A stretch of DNA of 64,000 nt, taken from the NCBI GenBank assembly GCA_030427805.1, contig JAUICP010000005.1:409517-473516 (forward strand). The letters run 5' to 3'. The translations under genes and the position numbers were made by a program. The notes under the pieces were generated by a model. The model had not been told where the DNA came from. It did not search any database and was given only the letters and a program-made list of their open reading frames with translations. The number at the start of each line of letters is the position of its first letter. The first letter of the stretch is position 1. Source of the stretch: Bdellovibrionia bacterium. GTDB taxonomy: Bacteria > Bdellovibrionota > Bdellovibrionia > Bdellovibrionales > JAGQZY01. Of the stretch, positions 53,892 through 61,628 are shown one piece after another.

Positions 53892-55794
53892 ATTAGAAGG
53901 CCCGCGCAGAACCGTAGAGAAAAAAAGACGACTCAATGCTGAAGATTACAAAAATTATCTTGAAAGGAAAAAAATTGATGACTTAGACATACATTACGAA
54001 GGTTGTTCAAGAGATTGGGACGAAGACTTTAGGGATATTGCAAATCTTCACGGAGATTTAAAAAACAATATTGCTCTTGAATTTATGGAGTCTTGGTCGC
54101 CAGAAGAAACAACTAGGATTGGCGTGAGAACACTTTTTGAAAGAGGAATTGAAAATGCAAAACAGGCATTTCCTGAACGTAGCTTTATAGTTGTTCCTCA
54201 CATGAATAAAAATGGTTGTTTTCATACTCATGTTCTCTATTGCACAGTAGGAGATGATGGAAAGCGTTTAACTGACAAAGGAATTAATCGAAGACAATGG
54301 AATAAAGTTTGCGACAAAACCTCTCGCAAATATGGCCTATCTACCCTTCAAAGAACAACCTCAGAACAAAGAGAAAAGCTTTCTAGGGATGCTCATAAAA
54401 TGCTAAGGCGAGGTCAGACGCCATATCAACTCCAACTAATGCAAAAAGCTGATATGGCAAGAAGAATCGCAACAGATATTGATAAGTATATTAGCCTCAT
54501 GGTTGTACTTGGTGTGGAAGTAAGAGTTAGAGGTGAAAAAACAATCTCTTATAAACATGATGCAAGTAAACATCCAACAAGAGGCAGATATATTGGAACA
54601 AACTATACAATGGAAGGGTTAAATGAAACATTTAAGAAAAATACAAGGGAGTTCAGATCAAGAGCCAAGCTTGAAGCAAGTCTTGAAGAAAAATTACGAA
54701 TTATTGTGGCAAATGGAGGACCAAATGTGGGAGATGAAAGCGATTTTCCTTACCACCCAGGAGGACATCAAAAATTTAAAGACTCCTACGGTCGAGAAAT
54801 CCAATTTATTTCTTCTCAGATGGTGGAAAGAAAATCGCTCGATTACTTTGCAGATCTTATTTTTTCTGATGTTCATAGCAGTCTTGTCTTTGCCAAATCA
54901 CAATCCATCCCAGAGTATTGTGAAAGAAATGGGATCGCACTCAACAAAAATGAAGATGGATCATTTACCATTAAAGGTCGAGAACACATACTTATTAAGG
55001 GAACTGAGTGGGAAAACGTCAAAATCAGAAACGGAAGAAAAGTAGGTACAAAAGGCTCTCTTATTGAGTTTGTTGCAAACTATAAAAAAATTACTCTTAC
55101 TGAGTCATTAGCCGAAATTACTGGCAACAAGAGATTATTGCTTCTTGAAGAGTTTCTAGGGAAAGAAGAGAGAAAGTTTATGGAATTTCATGTTCCAAAA
55201 CAAACTCAAAAGAAACAGCCCCAGGATTATACAATTTCAAGAAAAAACCAAAAAAATGAGAAAGAAGCTGTATCAGCACTTGAAAAGCTAATTTCTCACT
55301 TTGGGCGAAAATCTGAGTTGTCAAAGTTCTTTTATCAAATGAAGCAAGTGCAAGTAAGAACGGATGGAGTGATTCGTTTTTTAGCGGGCGAAACTAATGC
55401 CAAAGGAGCTGTTGAATTTAAACAGGATAAAAAAGGAAACTGGCAAAAGCAGATTTTAGGCACTCTACGCTCTGGTTTTTACAAGCAATCTGGATCGAAC
55501 AGTAAAATGAAATTATTTAAAGATCCATTTAGCTTTATGAGTGAAACCGAAGGGAAAGGAAAAATGGCCTTTAAAACTGGAGAGAATGTTCTTGTATTAG
55601 GAGAGAATAGCTTTGAGGCATTAGACTTCTTTTTGGCAAATAATCCAAAAGTAACCCATGTGGAGCTATTTGGTTTTGAGAGTAAAGAGTTATCAAAAAC
55701 ACACTTTTTAGAACTTAAAAAGCACGGAATTACTTTTCAGTTTATGGAGTCAAATTCATTACAGAGAGATAAGGGCTTAGACCTTACTCGATAA
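53878..55794 (+). CDS. mobA: HUH relaxase with C-terminal Toprim-like domain
   Basis: The protein has 638 aa. The relaxase domain spans about 75-250: RSFIVVPHMNKNGCFHTHVLYCTV gives the histidine metal site (H, then HxH), and the catalytic tyrosine probably lies in the N-terminal part (YKNYLERKKIDDLDIHYEG). The middle has KGSLIEFVANYKKITLTESLAEITG, which resembles DUF3991/primase-type helices. The end has NVLVLGENSFEALDFFLANNPKVTHVELFGFESKEL, a Toprim-like fold. Such MOB relaxases with a Toprim tail are common in ICEs. It nicks oriT and pilots the strand. The C-terminal part may prime or process DNA. Confidence 0.82.
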   Translation: MSLPRLEGPRRTVEKKRRLNAEDYKNYLERKKIDDLDIHYEGCSRDWDEDFRDIANLHGDLKNNIALEFMESWSPEETTRIGVRTLFERGIENAKQAFPERSFIVVPHMNKNGCFHTHVLYCTVGDDGKRLTDKGINRRQWNKVCDKTSRKYGLSTLQRTTSEQREKLSRDAHKMLRRGQTPYQLQLMQKADMARRIATDIDKYISLMVVLGVEVRVRGEKTISYKHDASKHPTRGRYIGTNYTMEGLNETFKKNTREFRSRAKLEASLEEKLRIIVANGGPNVGDESDFPYHPGGHQKFKDSYGREIQFISSQMVERKSLDYFADLIFSDVHSSLVFAKSQSIPEYCERNGIALNKNEDGSFTIKGREHILIKGTEWENVKIRNGRKVGTKGSLIEFVANYKKITLTESLAEITGNKRLLLLEEFLGKEERKFMEFHVPKQTQKKQPQDYTISRKNQKNEKEAVSALEKLISHFGRKSELSKFFYQMKQVQVRTDGVIRFLAGETNAKGAVEFKQDKKGNWQKQILGTLRSGFYKQSGSNSKMKLFKDPFSFMSETEGKGKMAFKTGENVLVLGENSFEALDFFLANNPKVTHVELFGFESKELSKTHFLELKKHGITFQFMESNSLQRDKGLDLTR

Positions 55795-55815
55795 TTTAAA
55801 ATACATAAGAGAGGA

Positions 55816-55833
55816 CCAACGACCACAAACGAG
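55816..55833 (+). repeat. 18-bp direct repeat, copy 2 (after the relaxase)
   Basis: Identical to 53485-53502. It lies 37 bp before the ATG at 55870, with GAGA before and TCTC after, so it may also sit in a hairpin loop. Candidate oriT-related or regulatory element. Confidence 0.7.
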
Positions 55834-55869
55834 AGTTCTCCATAATTTTAACTAATTTTGGAGGAAAAA

Positions 55870-56208
55870 ATGGAACAAAATTCAAATCAAATTGTAACAA
55901 AAGAAAAGAAAACTCAAACTAACTCTTTTTCTGTCCGTGTAACAAAAAACGGACAGAAAAAGTTGTCAAATTTGCTGACTAAGGCGAATAAAAAAGACTA
56001 CGGCAAGAAAATTAAAGGTCATCAACTTCTAGAGTTAGGATTGAGCCTCATCACAGATTCTCACATCAAAGAAATTCAGGAAAAATCACTCTCAAATGCC
56101 GACTTAATTGAGCTTAAATTTCGTGATTATGTAAAGAAAAACGGAAAAGTATCTAAAGATGATTTTCTTGGTGTTCTTCTAAAAAATTCTCAAAGCGAAG
56201 TCGCGTAA
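55870..56208 (+). CDS. Small accessory protein related to those at 14749 and 58833
   Basis: The protein has 112 aa from the ATG at 55870 (GGAGG RBS). A polar N-terminus is followed by a strand SFSVRVTKNGQKKLSNLLTKA, then helices ending with LKFRDYVKKNGKVSKDDFLGVLL. The organisation (strand, helix, helix with K-V/I-S-x-D) matches the small proteins encoded next to the tandem HTH regulators, so a shared DNA-binding role is suspected. It precedes the excisionase gene by 38 bp. Confidence 0.48.
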   Translation: MEQNSNQIVTKEKKTQTNSFSVRVTKNGQKKLSNLLTKANKKDYGKKIKGHQLLELGLSLITDSHIKEIQEKSLSNADLIELKFRDYVKKNGKVSKDDFLGVLLKNSQSEVA

Positions 56209-56246
56209 AAATATTTTTTCTGTAAACAAAAACCAAGGAAATTGAT

Positions 56247-56486
56247 ATGCTAAAATCCTTAAATGGTCAGGATATGGCTGAAAGCCAGCCTGACTTGCTC
56301 TTTGACAATTTAGAATGGCTTACTTCAAAAGAAGCTGCGCTATATCTAAGAAAGACTTACGGTGCTTTAAAGGTCATGGTCCATAGGGGTCATATTAGAG
56401 CCAGAAAGTTCCGTAATAGGCTTTACTTTAAAAAAAGTGAACTTAACGAGCTACTAGAAACTTCTGACTTAATCGGAGGTATCTAG
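56247..56486 (+). CDS. xis: Excisionase-like HTH_17 protein
   Basis: The protein has 79 aa. LEWLTSKEAALYLRKTYGAL, then VHRGHIRARKFRNRLYFKKSEL is the MerR-like winged helix of excisionases (HTH_17/DUF-type). It lies immediately before the integrase, sharing the last base, which is the usual xis-int pairing. It would set the direction of recombination at attL/attR. Confidence 0.82.
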   Translation: MLKSLNGQDMAESQPDLLFDNLEWLTSKEAALYLRKTYGALKVMVHRGHIRARKFRNRLYFKKSELNELLETSDLIGGI

Positions 56487-57667
56487 TGTCTGTAAGATTG
56501 ATTGAATTAAATGGTAAAAATTATTGGAGAATGTACCTGTGTGAGAGAGTAAGACTCCCAGGCGGAAAAGTTAAAAAACTTCAAAAAAATTTACTATTTG
56601 ATACTGACAAGTATGATAAAGCAGCAGTTGAAAAAGAAAGAAAGTCTTGGAAACGAAAACTTCTAAGAGAGGCCAATAATCTTGAAAATCAGGATTTGGA
56701 ATTTGGTGAAATTTTAAGAAGATTTGAAGTTTTAGGTAAAAGTCAATTTGTAGGAAAACGAATTACCCCTAAAACCCTTCAAGGCCACATTAATCTTGTC
56801 AAAAAATATTGTGTTCTTTGGCAGGATAAAGTGGCCTCTGAGATCACCAGAGGAGATGGTAGAGAATTGCTCAGAGTCGCCCGCGATCAACATAGTGCGA
56901 GCATTACTCAGCAAAAGCGGATTAAAACTGCTGTAAATCTACTATTTAATTGGGCTATTGAAGAGAAATTTGTAACAGGTGTTCATAACAGCCCTGTATT
57001 TGGACTTTATATTGAGGATGAAGAGGAAGAAAAAGTGCCTCCAATTCTCAGCTTAGAGCAAGTACAACGGTTTTTAGCAAGCGCAAAATCTGTGAACCAT
57101 CCTTGGTATCCAGTTTGGGCTTGTGCCGTTATGACGGGAATGAGAAGCGGAGAATTATTTGCTTTGAAATGGTCTAATATAGACTTCCAAAACCGAATTA
57201 TTAGGGTTTGTGAGTCTTATTCCTGGGATCAAAAAGTAGATAAGAGTACAAAAGCTGGATATTGGAGAAACGTGCCAATTTCTAAGCAGCTTTACGCTCT
57301 ACTTCAGTCTCTTCAATCCTTAAGGGGTGATTGTGAAAACGTCTTTCCAAGACTTCCAGGTTGGGAAAATGGAGAGGCTGCAAAGTTTCTAAGAAATTTC
57401 TTAGAAAGCATAGGCATTAATGACTATGTTGTTTTTCATACTCTTAGGGCTTGTTTTGCAACTCATCTGTTAGCCACTGGTGCTGAACCCGCAAAGGTAA
57501 TGGCTATTGGGGGCTGGAAAGATTTAAAGACCTTTCAAATTTATATCAGACTGTCTGGTATAAATGTCGCAGGAGTAACAGATAATTTGAGTAATTCTGT
57601 GACCAAGGAAGTTGAAGAAAGTGATCTTGTAGATGGCGTTAGTGACCTCTACAATGTTGCATCATAG
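56486..57667 (+). CDS. int: Tyrosine-family site-specific integrase
   Basis: The protein has 393 aa, from a GTG start overlapping xis. The N-terminal part is a DNA-binding and SAM-like core-binding region (KSQFVGKRITPKTLQGHIN). The catalytic domain contains ACAVMTGMRSGELFALKW (first Arg), HTLRACFATHLLATG (H-x-x-R), GGWKDLKTFQIYIRLSG (the W/H position and nucleophilic Tyr). It lies 189 bp from attR, the usual distance, and targets the 3' end of tRNA-Ala. A GGGGGAAA/TTTCCCCC hairpin at 57689-57713 follows. Confidence 0.93.
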   Translation: MSVRLIELNGKNYWRMYLCERVRLPGGKVKKLQKNLLFDTDKYDKAAVEKERKSWKRKLLREANNLENQDLEFGEILRRFEVLGKSQFVGKRITPKTLQGHINLVKKYCVLWQDKVASEITRGDGRELLRVARDQHSASITQQKRIKTAVNLLFNWAIEEKFVTGVHNSPVFGLYIEDEEEEKVPPILSLEQVQRFLASAKSVNHPWYPVWACAVMTGMRSGELFALKWSNIDFQNRIIRVCESYSWDQKVDKSTKAGYWRNVPISKQLYALLQSLQSLRGDCENVFPRLPGWENGEAAKFLRNFLESIGINDYVVFHTLRACFATHLLATGAEPAKVMAIGGWKDLKTFQIYIRLSGINVAGVTDNLSNSVTKEVEESDLVDGVSDLYNVAS

Positions 57668-57688
57668 TCTAATTTTCTTAACCAATTC

Positions 57689-57713
57689 GGGGGAAAAGTT
57701 GTTGCTTTCCCCC
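57689..57713 (+). terminator. Hairpin after the integrase gene
   Basis: Stem GGGGGAAA / TTTCCCCC (8 bp) with a 9-nt loop, 21 bp past the stop codon. No U-run directly follows, so termination may be weak. Confidence 0.5.
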
Positions 57714-57856
57714 GCCACTTTTGTAAACTCGAAAGTGGCAAAAGTAATGAAAGGTTGATTTGGCGAGTTACTGGTGGTTACAGTAAGGAGCCTTGAGAAG
57801 CCTAGAGTTAAGAGCCGAAATTAAATGGTTTCAATGACTTGGGCCGATGACGGTCC

Positions 57857-57870
57857 GGTCCACCATTTTT
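57857..57870. other. attR of the ICE
   Basis: GGTCCACCATTTTT, identical to the tRNA-Ala 3' end at 13729-13742. The tRNA is not intact here, only its last 9 nt, as expected for the distal end of an element inserted in a tRNA gene. Confidence 0.9.
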
Positions 57871-58169
57871 CCGAAGTCAAAATCCCAATATTTACCCAAA
57901 CAATTGAATTAACTAAGAGAGTTTCTATTGAATACCTTGAGTTTAGCAAGGTGTAAGTGACCACAATTCCCCGTGAGTCCCCTCCATTTTGCTAAATTTA
58001 GCATTTTCTTATGCTAAGGGGTGAGCCGTCTTCTAGAAACAACCGTTTTCCGTGACCCTCTCTTAGCAAGCCTCTGTAAACATTAGCTTTTCAATATGTG
58101 CAATACAGGCAGAAAGGAGGACCTAAACTGTGAAGCACAGGCAGAAAAGTAGCTCAAAATGGAGGTCAC
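57871..58169. other. Region immediately beyond attR
   Basis: About 300 bp with no supported gene. It contains gctaaatttagc-type small palindromes near 57991 and two copies of a GCAG(G)CAGAAA-type motif (caggcagaaagg at 58108 and caggcagaaaag at 58138) upstream of the HTH gene, which could be operator sites. Confidence 0.35.
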
Positions 58170-58805
58170 ATGACAAACAAGGTATCAACACAAAAGGAGT
58201 CACTAACTGATGTTAGTGACTCTGCAACTCTAAAGAAAATCCGACAGCTCAGAGGGCTCAGCCGCCAAGATGCGAGCAAGCTTTTAAACTGTTCCATCTC
58301 TACAATTAAGCGCCGAGAGCACCCAAAATGTCACATTTCTCAAAAGGAAATTGACACTTTTTTAAATGCCTATGGAGTCACAAGATCTGACTTTGTGAAC
58401 TTGAAATTAAACCAACCTGTTCAAATTGAAAATCTACGCCCAACACGCCCTTTCAAAATTATTGAACACAACCAACTTCGTAGAAGCTACAAAAAAATCA
58501 TCACAGATGAAGTAAGCACACTCATCCATTTACGAAAAAGACTTGGAATAACAAAACACGAAGCCTGTAAAATGTGCGGGTTTAATCGAAGTGCTATTGG
58601 CTCTATCGAAAATGGCCGCATTACACTCAATAAAAAGAAAATTGAGCACATTGTGAACAGTTATGGCTTCAAGCTCTCAGAATATTACTCGCTCTTAAAC
58701 AGCCGGATCGACCGAATCAACACAGAAAATATTTGCATACGGAAAATCCAGATGATGTCAGATCAAAAGCTAGAAACACTCATGCACCTAATGAACGGAC
58801 TTTAG
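58170..58805 (+). CDS. Tandem HTH regulator, paralogue of the ICE left-end regulator
   Basis: The protein has 211 aa. The first HTH is LRGLSRQDASKLLNCSIST, and the second is LGITKHEACKMCGFNRSAIGSIENG. The linker RPFKIIEHNQLRRSYKKII matches that of the protein at 14092 closely, so the two are paralogues. It is again followed by a small accessory gene. This repeats the left-end regulatory pair outside attR and suggests a second related element, perhaps an older one in the same tRNA. Confidence 0.7.
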   Translation: MTNKVSTQKESLTDVSDSATLKKIRQLRGLSRQDASKLLNCSISTIKRREHPKCHISQKEIDTFLNAYGVTRSDFVNLKLNQPVQIENLRPTRPFKIIEHNQLRRSYKKIITDEVSTLIHLRKRLGITKHEACKMCGFNRSAIGSIENGRITLNKKKIEHIVNSYGFKLSEYYSLLNSRIDRINTENICIRKIQMMSDQKLETLMHLMNGL

Positions 58806-58832
58806 AAAAAAACCATGAAAGGATCTTTACCA

Positions 58833-59192
58833 ATGAAAAATACCGAATCAACTCAAAAGAAAAACAACAACTACACCTCTATCCGCGTGAAGGACAAGAC
58901 CAAAGATGATGTCACAAAGTTCTTAGAAACCGTGAACAAAAATGATGACTGCGGAAAGGTCACCTTCGACACTCTGATAGGTCATTTTCTGGAGAAAGTC
59001 ACAAAAGAAGATATCGCATCTTTACGGCTTAAAACCGTCACCTGGTCTCACGAAGAAAAACGCCTTCGTAAACTTTGGGAGAAGAAAAAAGGCAAAGTCT
59101 CTGACAATAAATGGAAAGAGATGCTGTTTTTAGGGCAGCTTGGAGAGTTTATCTCAGCCAACTCCCGATTGAAAGTTGCTACAGGTGCATGA
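58833..59192 (+). CDS. Small accessory protein paired with the second HTH regulator
   Basis: The protein has 119 aa from the ATG at 58833; an in-frame ATG at 58815 is an alternative. The strand NYTSIRVKDKTKDDVTKFLETVN is followed by helices and KGKVSDNKWKEMLFLGQLGEFISAN. The same pattern occurs in the proteins at 14749 and 55870. It is probably a small DNA-binding partner of the HTH regulator. Confidence 0.48.
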   Translation: MKNTESTQKKNNNYTSIRVKDKTKDDVTKFLETVNKNDDCGKVTFDTLIGHFLEKVTKEDIASLRLKTVTWSHEEKRLRKLWEKKKGKVSDNKWKEMLFLGQLGEFISANSRLKVATGA

Positions 59193-59249
59193 CAGAAACA
59201 TGCGGGTTTTGCAGGGGGAGTGTCACAATTCCTCCTGTTTTCAGGTTGA

Positions 59250-59429
59250 AGAGTAAATAGGCTTACAAACTACTTCTCCCAGTGTAGTTCACCCCTATGG
59301 ATATGGATTTATTTTGCAGAAGAAGGAAATGAGATAATTATTCTTCTCGCTGGTAGGGACAAAAGAACTCAAAGCCGTGACATTGAAAAGGCTAAGAAAT
59401 ACTGGAGGAACTATGGCAAACAGGCATAA
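59250..59429 (+). pseudogene. Remnant of a RelE/HigB-family toxin gene
   Basis: An open frame without a start codon reads WIYFAEEGNEIIILLAGRDKRTQSRDIEKAKKYWRNYG and then stops. The GxDK-x-TQ-x-x-DIEKA segment is the C-terminal hallmark of phage-derived HigB/RelE-type killer proteins. The N-terminal half is missing (a TGA lies at 59247). It overlaps the start of the antitoxin-like gene, as in intact toxin-first HigBA loci, so this is a decayed toxin with its antitoxin retained. Confidence 0.7.
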
Positions 59430-59727
59430 AGACTTTGATGAATATGTCTCTCAAGAGTTTGAGAACATCGAGTTTGCTCAGTCCTATATTACTCACTTAA
59501 TTAATGATGAGGGACTTTCTTTAGAAGATGCCTTGCGAGACTCTATTGTCTCAATGGGACTTCAGTCATTTGCAGATAAAGCTGATGTTTCTATCTCTTA
59601 TGTCTCAGATTTCGTGAATAAACGTAAAAAATGGAGCACCGACAATCTCGTCAAGCATCTTCAAAAAGTGTTTAAACTTAAAATTAAACTGTCTATTGAT
59701 ACCAGTGACTCACCAGAGGTCACCTGA
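59413..59727 (+). CDS. HigA-like antitoxin (HTH), orphaned
   Basis: The protein has 104 aa from the ATG at 59413 (GGAGG RBS). The N-terminus has DEYVSQEFENIEFAQSYITHLINDEG, typical of the antidote proteins that pair with RelE-like killers. A helix-turn-helix follows (LQSFADKADVSISYVSDFVNK). The toxin partner upstream is truncated, so the antitoxin may persist as a regulator or an anti-addiction factor. Confidence 0.72.
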   Translation: MANRHKDFDEYVSQEFENIEFAQSYITHLINDEGLSLEDALRDSIVSMGLQSFADKADVSISYVSDFVNKRKKWSTDNLVKHLQKVFKLKIKLSIDTSDSPEVT

Positions 59728-59729
59728 TC

Positions 59730-59951
59730 TCAAAAAGCCCCAATAGACGCCCAATCAATATTAAAAAAGAGTATTGACCCCGAGCCAGACAGAAGAAGAA
59801 AGATTCCAATGAGCTTTGCGGGCTCCCCTATACTCTTTTTAAAAGATGCAAGAGCCAAGGTCATCAGACCGATGAAAAATATGAAATACCCAAGCCATTC
59901 AAAAATTTCTGCTGCTCTCTCAAGAGATCCATCCATAGCTTTTTCTATCAA
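59730..59951 (-). CDS. Small two-span membrane protein
   Basis: The protein has 73 aa. Two hydrophobic helices (WLGYFIFFIGLMTLALASF and LIGIFLLLSGSGSILFF) are joined by a short polar loop, the compact layout of T4SS pilin-like or small integral proteins. No family is recognised. It converges with the antitoxin gene. Confidence 0.45.
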   Translation of the reverse strand: MIEKAMDGSLERAAEIFEWLGYFIFFIGLMTLALASFKKSIGEPAKLIGIFLLLSGSGSILFFNIDWASIGAF

Positions 59952-60035
59952 AGCTTATATACTCTAGTCCAGACCAGAAATAGATAAATATCTCAATACA
60001 CTGATATACAGAGAACTAAGGAAAGAAGAGTCCAA

Positions 60036-60497
60036 TCAAGGCTCTTCTTCTAACACCTCATCGAGATAATCTTCAATATCAGAAACCCAGTAGTAACTAG
60101 ACCCATTGTCAAAAGTGATGAGTTCTCCATCTTGCTCAAGCCCATCTATGTACTCAGACTTTGCCATATCCCAGGAGATGGGATCTTGGTCCTTCATGAC
60201 GCTGACGGTACACAGCTCTAGAAAGCCGACGTTCGTAGTTTCGCCATAGCAGTCTTCAATCATCTGCTCAAAAATTTCCGAAACGTCAGCCGGGGTGAGG
60301 CTTTCTTCAAGAAGCTCTTTTACAATCCAATCGTGGCCATACTCACACCCCGAGCCAGGAAGTAGTCTCATGAGGTCATCATTCATGCAAGTTTTGCAGG
60401 TACCTGTTGGCGCCTCCCGATAACATTGATAGCAAAAAGGAATAGTTTTCTGATAGGCAATTTTCTGAAGCTTTTTTTCAATATCTTGATTCGTCAT
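60036..60497 (-). CDS. Acidic zinc-ribbon protein, function unknown
   Basis: The protein has 153 aa. Residues 22-36 hold CYQCYREAPTGTCKTC, two CxxC pairs that can bind one zinc. The remainder is strongly acidic (for example SEIFEQMIEDCYGE and the tail VSDIEDYLDEVLEEEP). Such acidity is seen in DNA-mimic antirestriction proteins, but this is only a possibility. RBS AAGGAG. It precedes a small gene on the same strand. Confidence 0.5.
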   Translation of the reverse strand: MTNQDIEKKLQKIAYQKTIPFCYQCYREAPTGTCKTCMNDDLMRLLPGSGCEYGHDWIVKELLEESLTPADVSEIFEQMIEDCYGETTNVGFLELCTVSVMKDQDPISWDMAKSEYIDGLEQDGELITFDNGSSYYWVSDIEDYLDEVLEEEP

Positions 60498-60549
60498 TTT
60501 AGTCTCCTTAAAATAGAAATGTTGAAAACAGAAGGTTTAGAAAGCGTCC

Positions 60550-60729
60550 TCATGGAGCCACCTTCTTTGAGACTGGCGTATACTTAACGCCTAGAATATG
60601 TTTGAAGAAATTGACATGTTTACTAATGACCGAACCATCTTCTAAAAAGATCAGGATGTAATCATTTTTGAGAGTGATGTTTTTGGCATTAGTAAGCTGA
60701 AGCTTTTTTTCTTGATTTTGGTTTTTCAT
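60550..60729 (-). CDS. Small hypothetical protein, possible homologue of the one at 16282
   Basis: The protein has 59 aa, starting at the ATG at 60729 with RBS AGGAG, and ending TGA at 60550-60552. It is polar with a beta hairpin (NITLKNDYILIFLEDGSV) and a basic tail (HILGVKYTPVSKK). Both this gene and the one at 16282 lie downstream of a GC-rich region whose inverted repeat covers the RBS, so they appear to be copies of one regulatory arrangement in two adjacent elements. Confidence 0.5.
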   Translation of the reverse strand: MKNQNQEKKLQLTNAKNITLKNDYILIFLEDGSVISKHVNFFKHILGVKYTPVSKKVAP

Positions 60730-60736
60730 AATTCTT

Positions 60737-60861
60737 CTCCTCGTTTAGTTGAATTTTCATTTGCCTCTTAGGGCGGAATAAAACGAGGAGCGCCGTCGAG
60801 CGAAAATCAATAAAAAAGTGGGTGGCAGGTCGTAGGAGGAGCCGGCTTTTTTATTGATTTT
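60737..60861. promoter_or_regulatory. Structured leader with RBS-covering and 16-bp inverted repeats
   Basis: Arms CTCCTCGTTT (60737-60746) and AAACGAGGAG (60781-60790) form a perfect 10-bp repeat that includes the RBS complement of the gene starting at 60729. A second, perfect 16-bp inverted repeat lies at 60803-60818 and 60846-60861 (AAAATCAATAAAAAAG and its complement) with a 27-nt GC-rich spacer. The layout is like that at 16539-16762 and suggests a structured 5' leader. Confidence 0.5.
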
Positions 60862-61148
60862 TTAGCGAGCAAAGCGGACGATAAATACAGCCTAAGATGG
60901 TAAGAATAAAAAGACTCACCGGCTAAACGTGAGATAAAGAATTTACTTAACCCAAAATCTAAAGTGATAAGTTCTTGCTAAAGACACCTCACCAACTTGT
61001 GATCCCAGATTTTTTATGAAGAAAATAGGCATTCCTTGATTGCTATTGAGAGGCTACACATGAGGTTTTAAAGAAGAGCGCTTCATTGAGTTTCATGCTT
61101 TGCCCTTTCCCTCCTTCATGGCCTTCGGCTGGGGTGAAAGGAGGCAAA

Positions 61149-61310
61149 ATGCAAAACATTGAAAACGACAACAAAATTTTTCTTGAGTTAAACCTTAAGT
61201 TTTAAGTGCGAGACTATCGCTTCAAGTACCTCATCAAAAAACGCTGGACCACAGCCCTTTTAATGATCCTGGTAAAGATCTTATTCTGCTATTATCGCTA
61301 TAAAACCTAG
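61149..61310 (+). other. Possible pair of tiny ORFs (18 and 34 codons)
   Basis: An ATG at 61149 with RBS AAAGGAGG opens 18 codons ending at 61205. A GTG follows directly and opens 34 codons to 61310, ending in a hydrophobic helix with basic tail (TTALLMILVKILFCYYRYKT). This recalls small membrane peptides of type I toxins or leader-coupled peptides, but it is too short for a family call. The stretch 60862-61148 holds no other feature I can support. Confidence 0.25.
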
Positions 61311-61357
61311 TCTGCCTTTTCTAGATAACGGTCGCACTAGATCTCTCTATTTGAACC

Positions 61358-61380
61358 TCCCACGGGATTTCCCCGTGGGA
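61358..61380. terminator. Hairpin downstream of the retroelement template repeat
   Basis: A perfect 9-bp stem TCCCACGGG / CCCGTGGGA with a 5-nt loop. It lies beyond the template repeat in the direction of the minus-strand retroelement transcript, and could end that transcript or protect its 3' end. Confidence 0.5.
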
Positions 61381-61515
61381 TCAGCTCAGGAAAAAAGCCG
61401 AGGTGCCTTGGGCCTGAAGAAAAACTATTTCTCCAACTGTATGGTAAAACGCCTTGGCATTTTACTTCTTGCATACTCACTTATCCCAAGTCTGACAGCC
61501 AACATCCAAAAACAC

Positions 61516-61614
61516 GCAACGAAACCCGATATTCGTGTTCGTATTCGTCGCCGAATTATTCAGATTGACAGCGAACGCACCGGCATTAGTTCCATTGTTC
61601 CAATTGCCGCCGCG
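61516..61614 (-). repeat. Template repeat (TR) core of a diversity-generating retroelement
   Basis: Read on the minus strand, in the frame of the retroelement, it encodes RGGNWNNGTNAGAF, then AVNLNNSATN and NTNTNIGFRC. This is the RGGNWNN...GFRC pattern of C-type-lectin-fold variable repeats, with ten Asn codons (AAT/AAC) concentrated in the middle. Adenines in such codons are the bases mutated during retrohoming. It lies directly downstream of the reverse transcriptase gene, the RT stop codon being 15 bp before it. The GC-rich flanks (61615-61655) may be part of the longer TR. Confidence 0.85.
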
Positions 61615-61628
61615 AAGGACCGCGCCCG

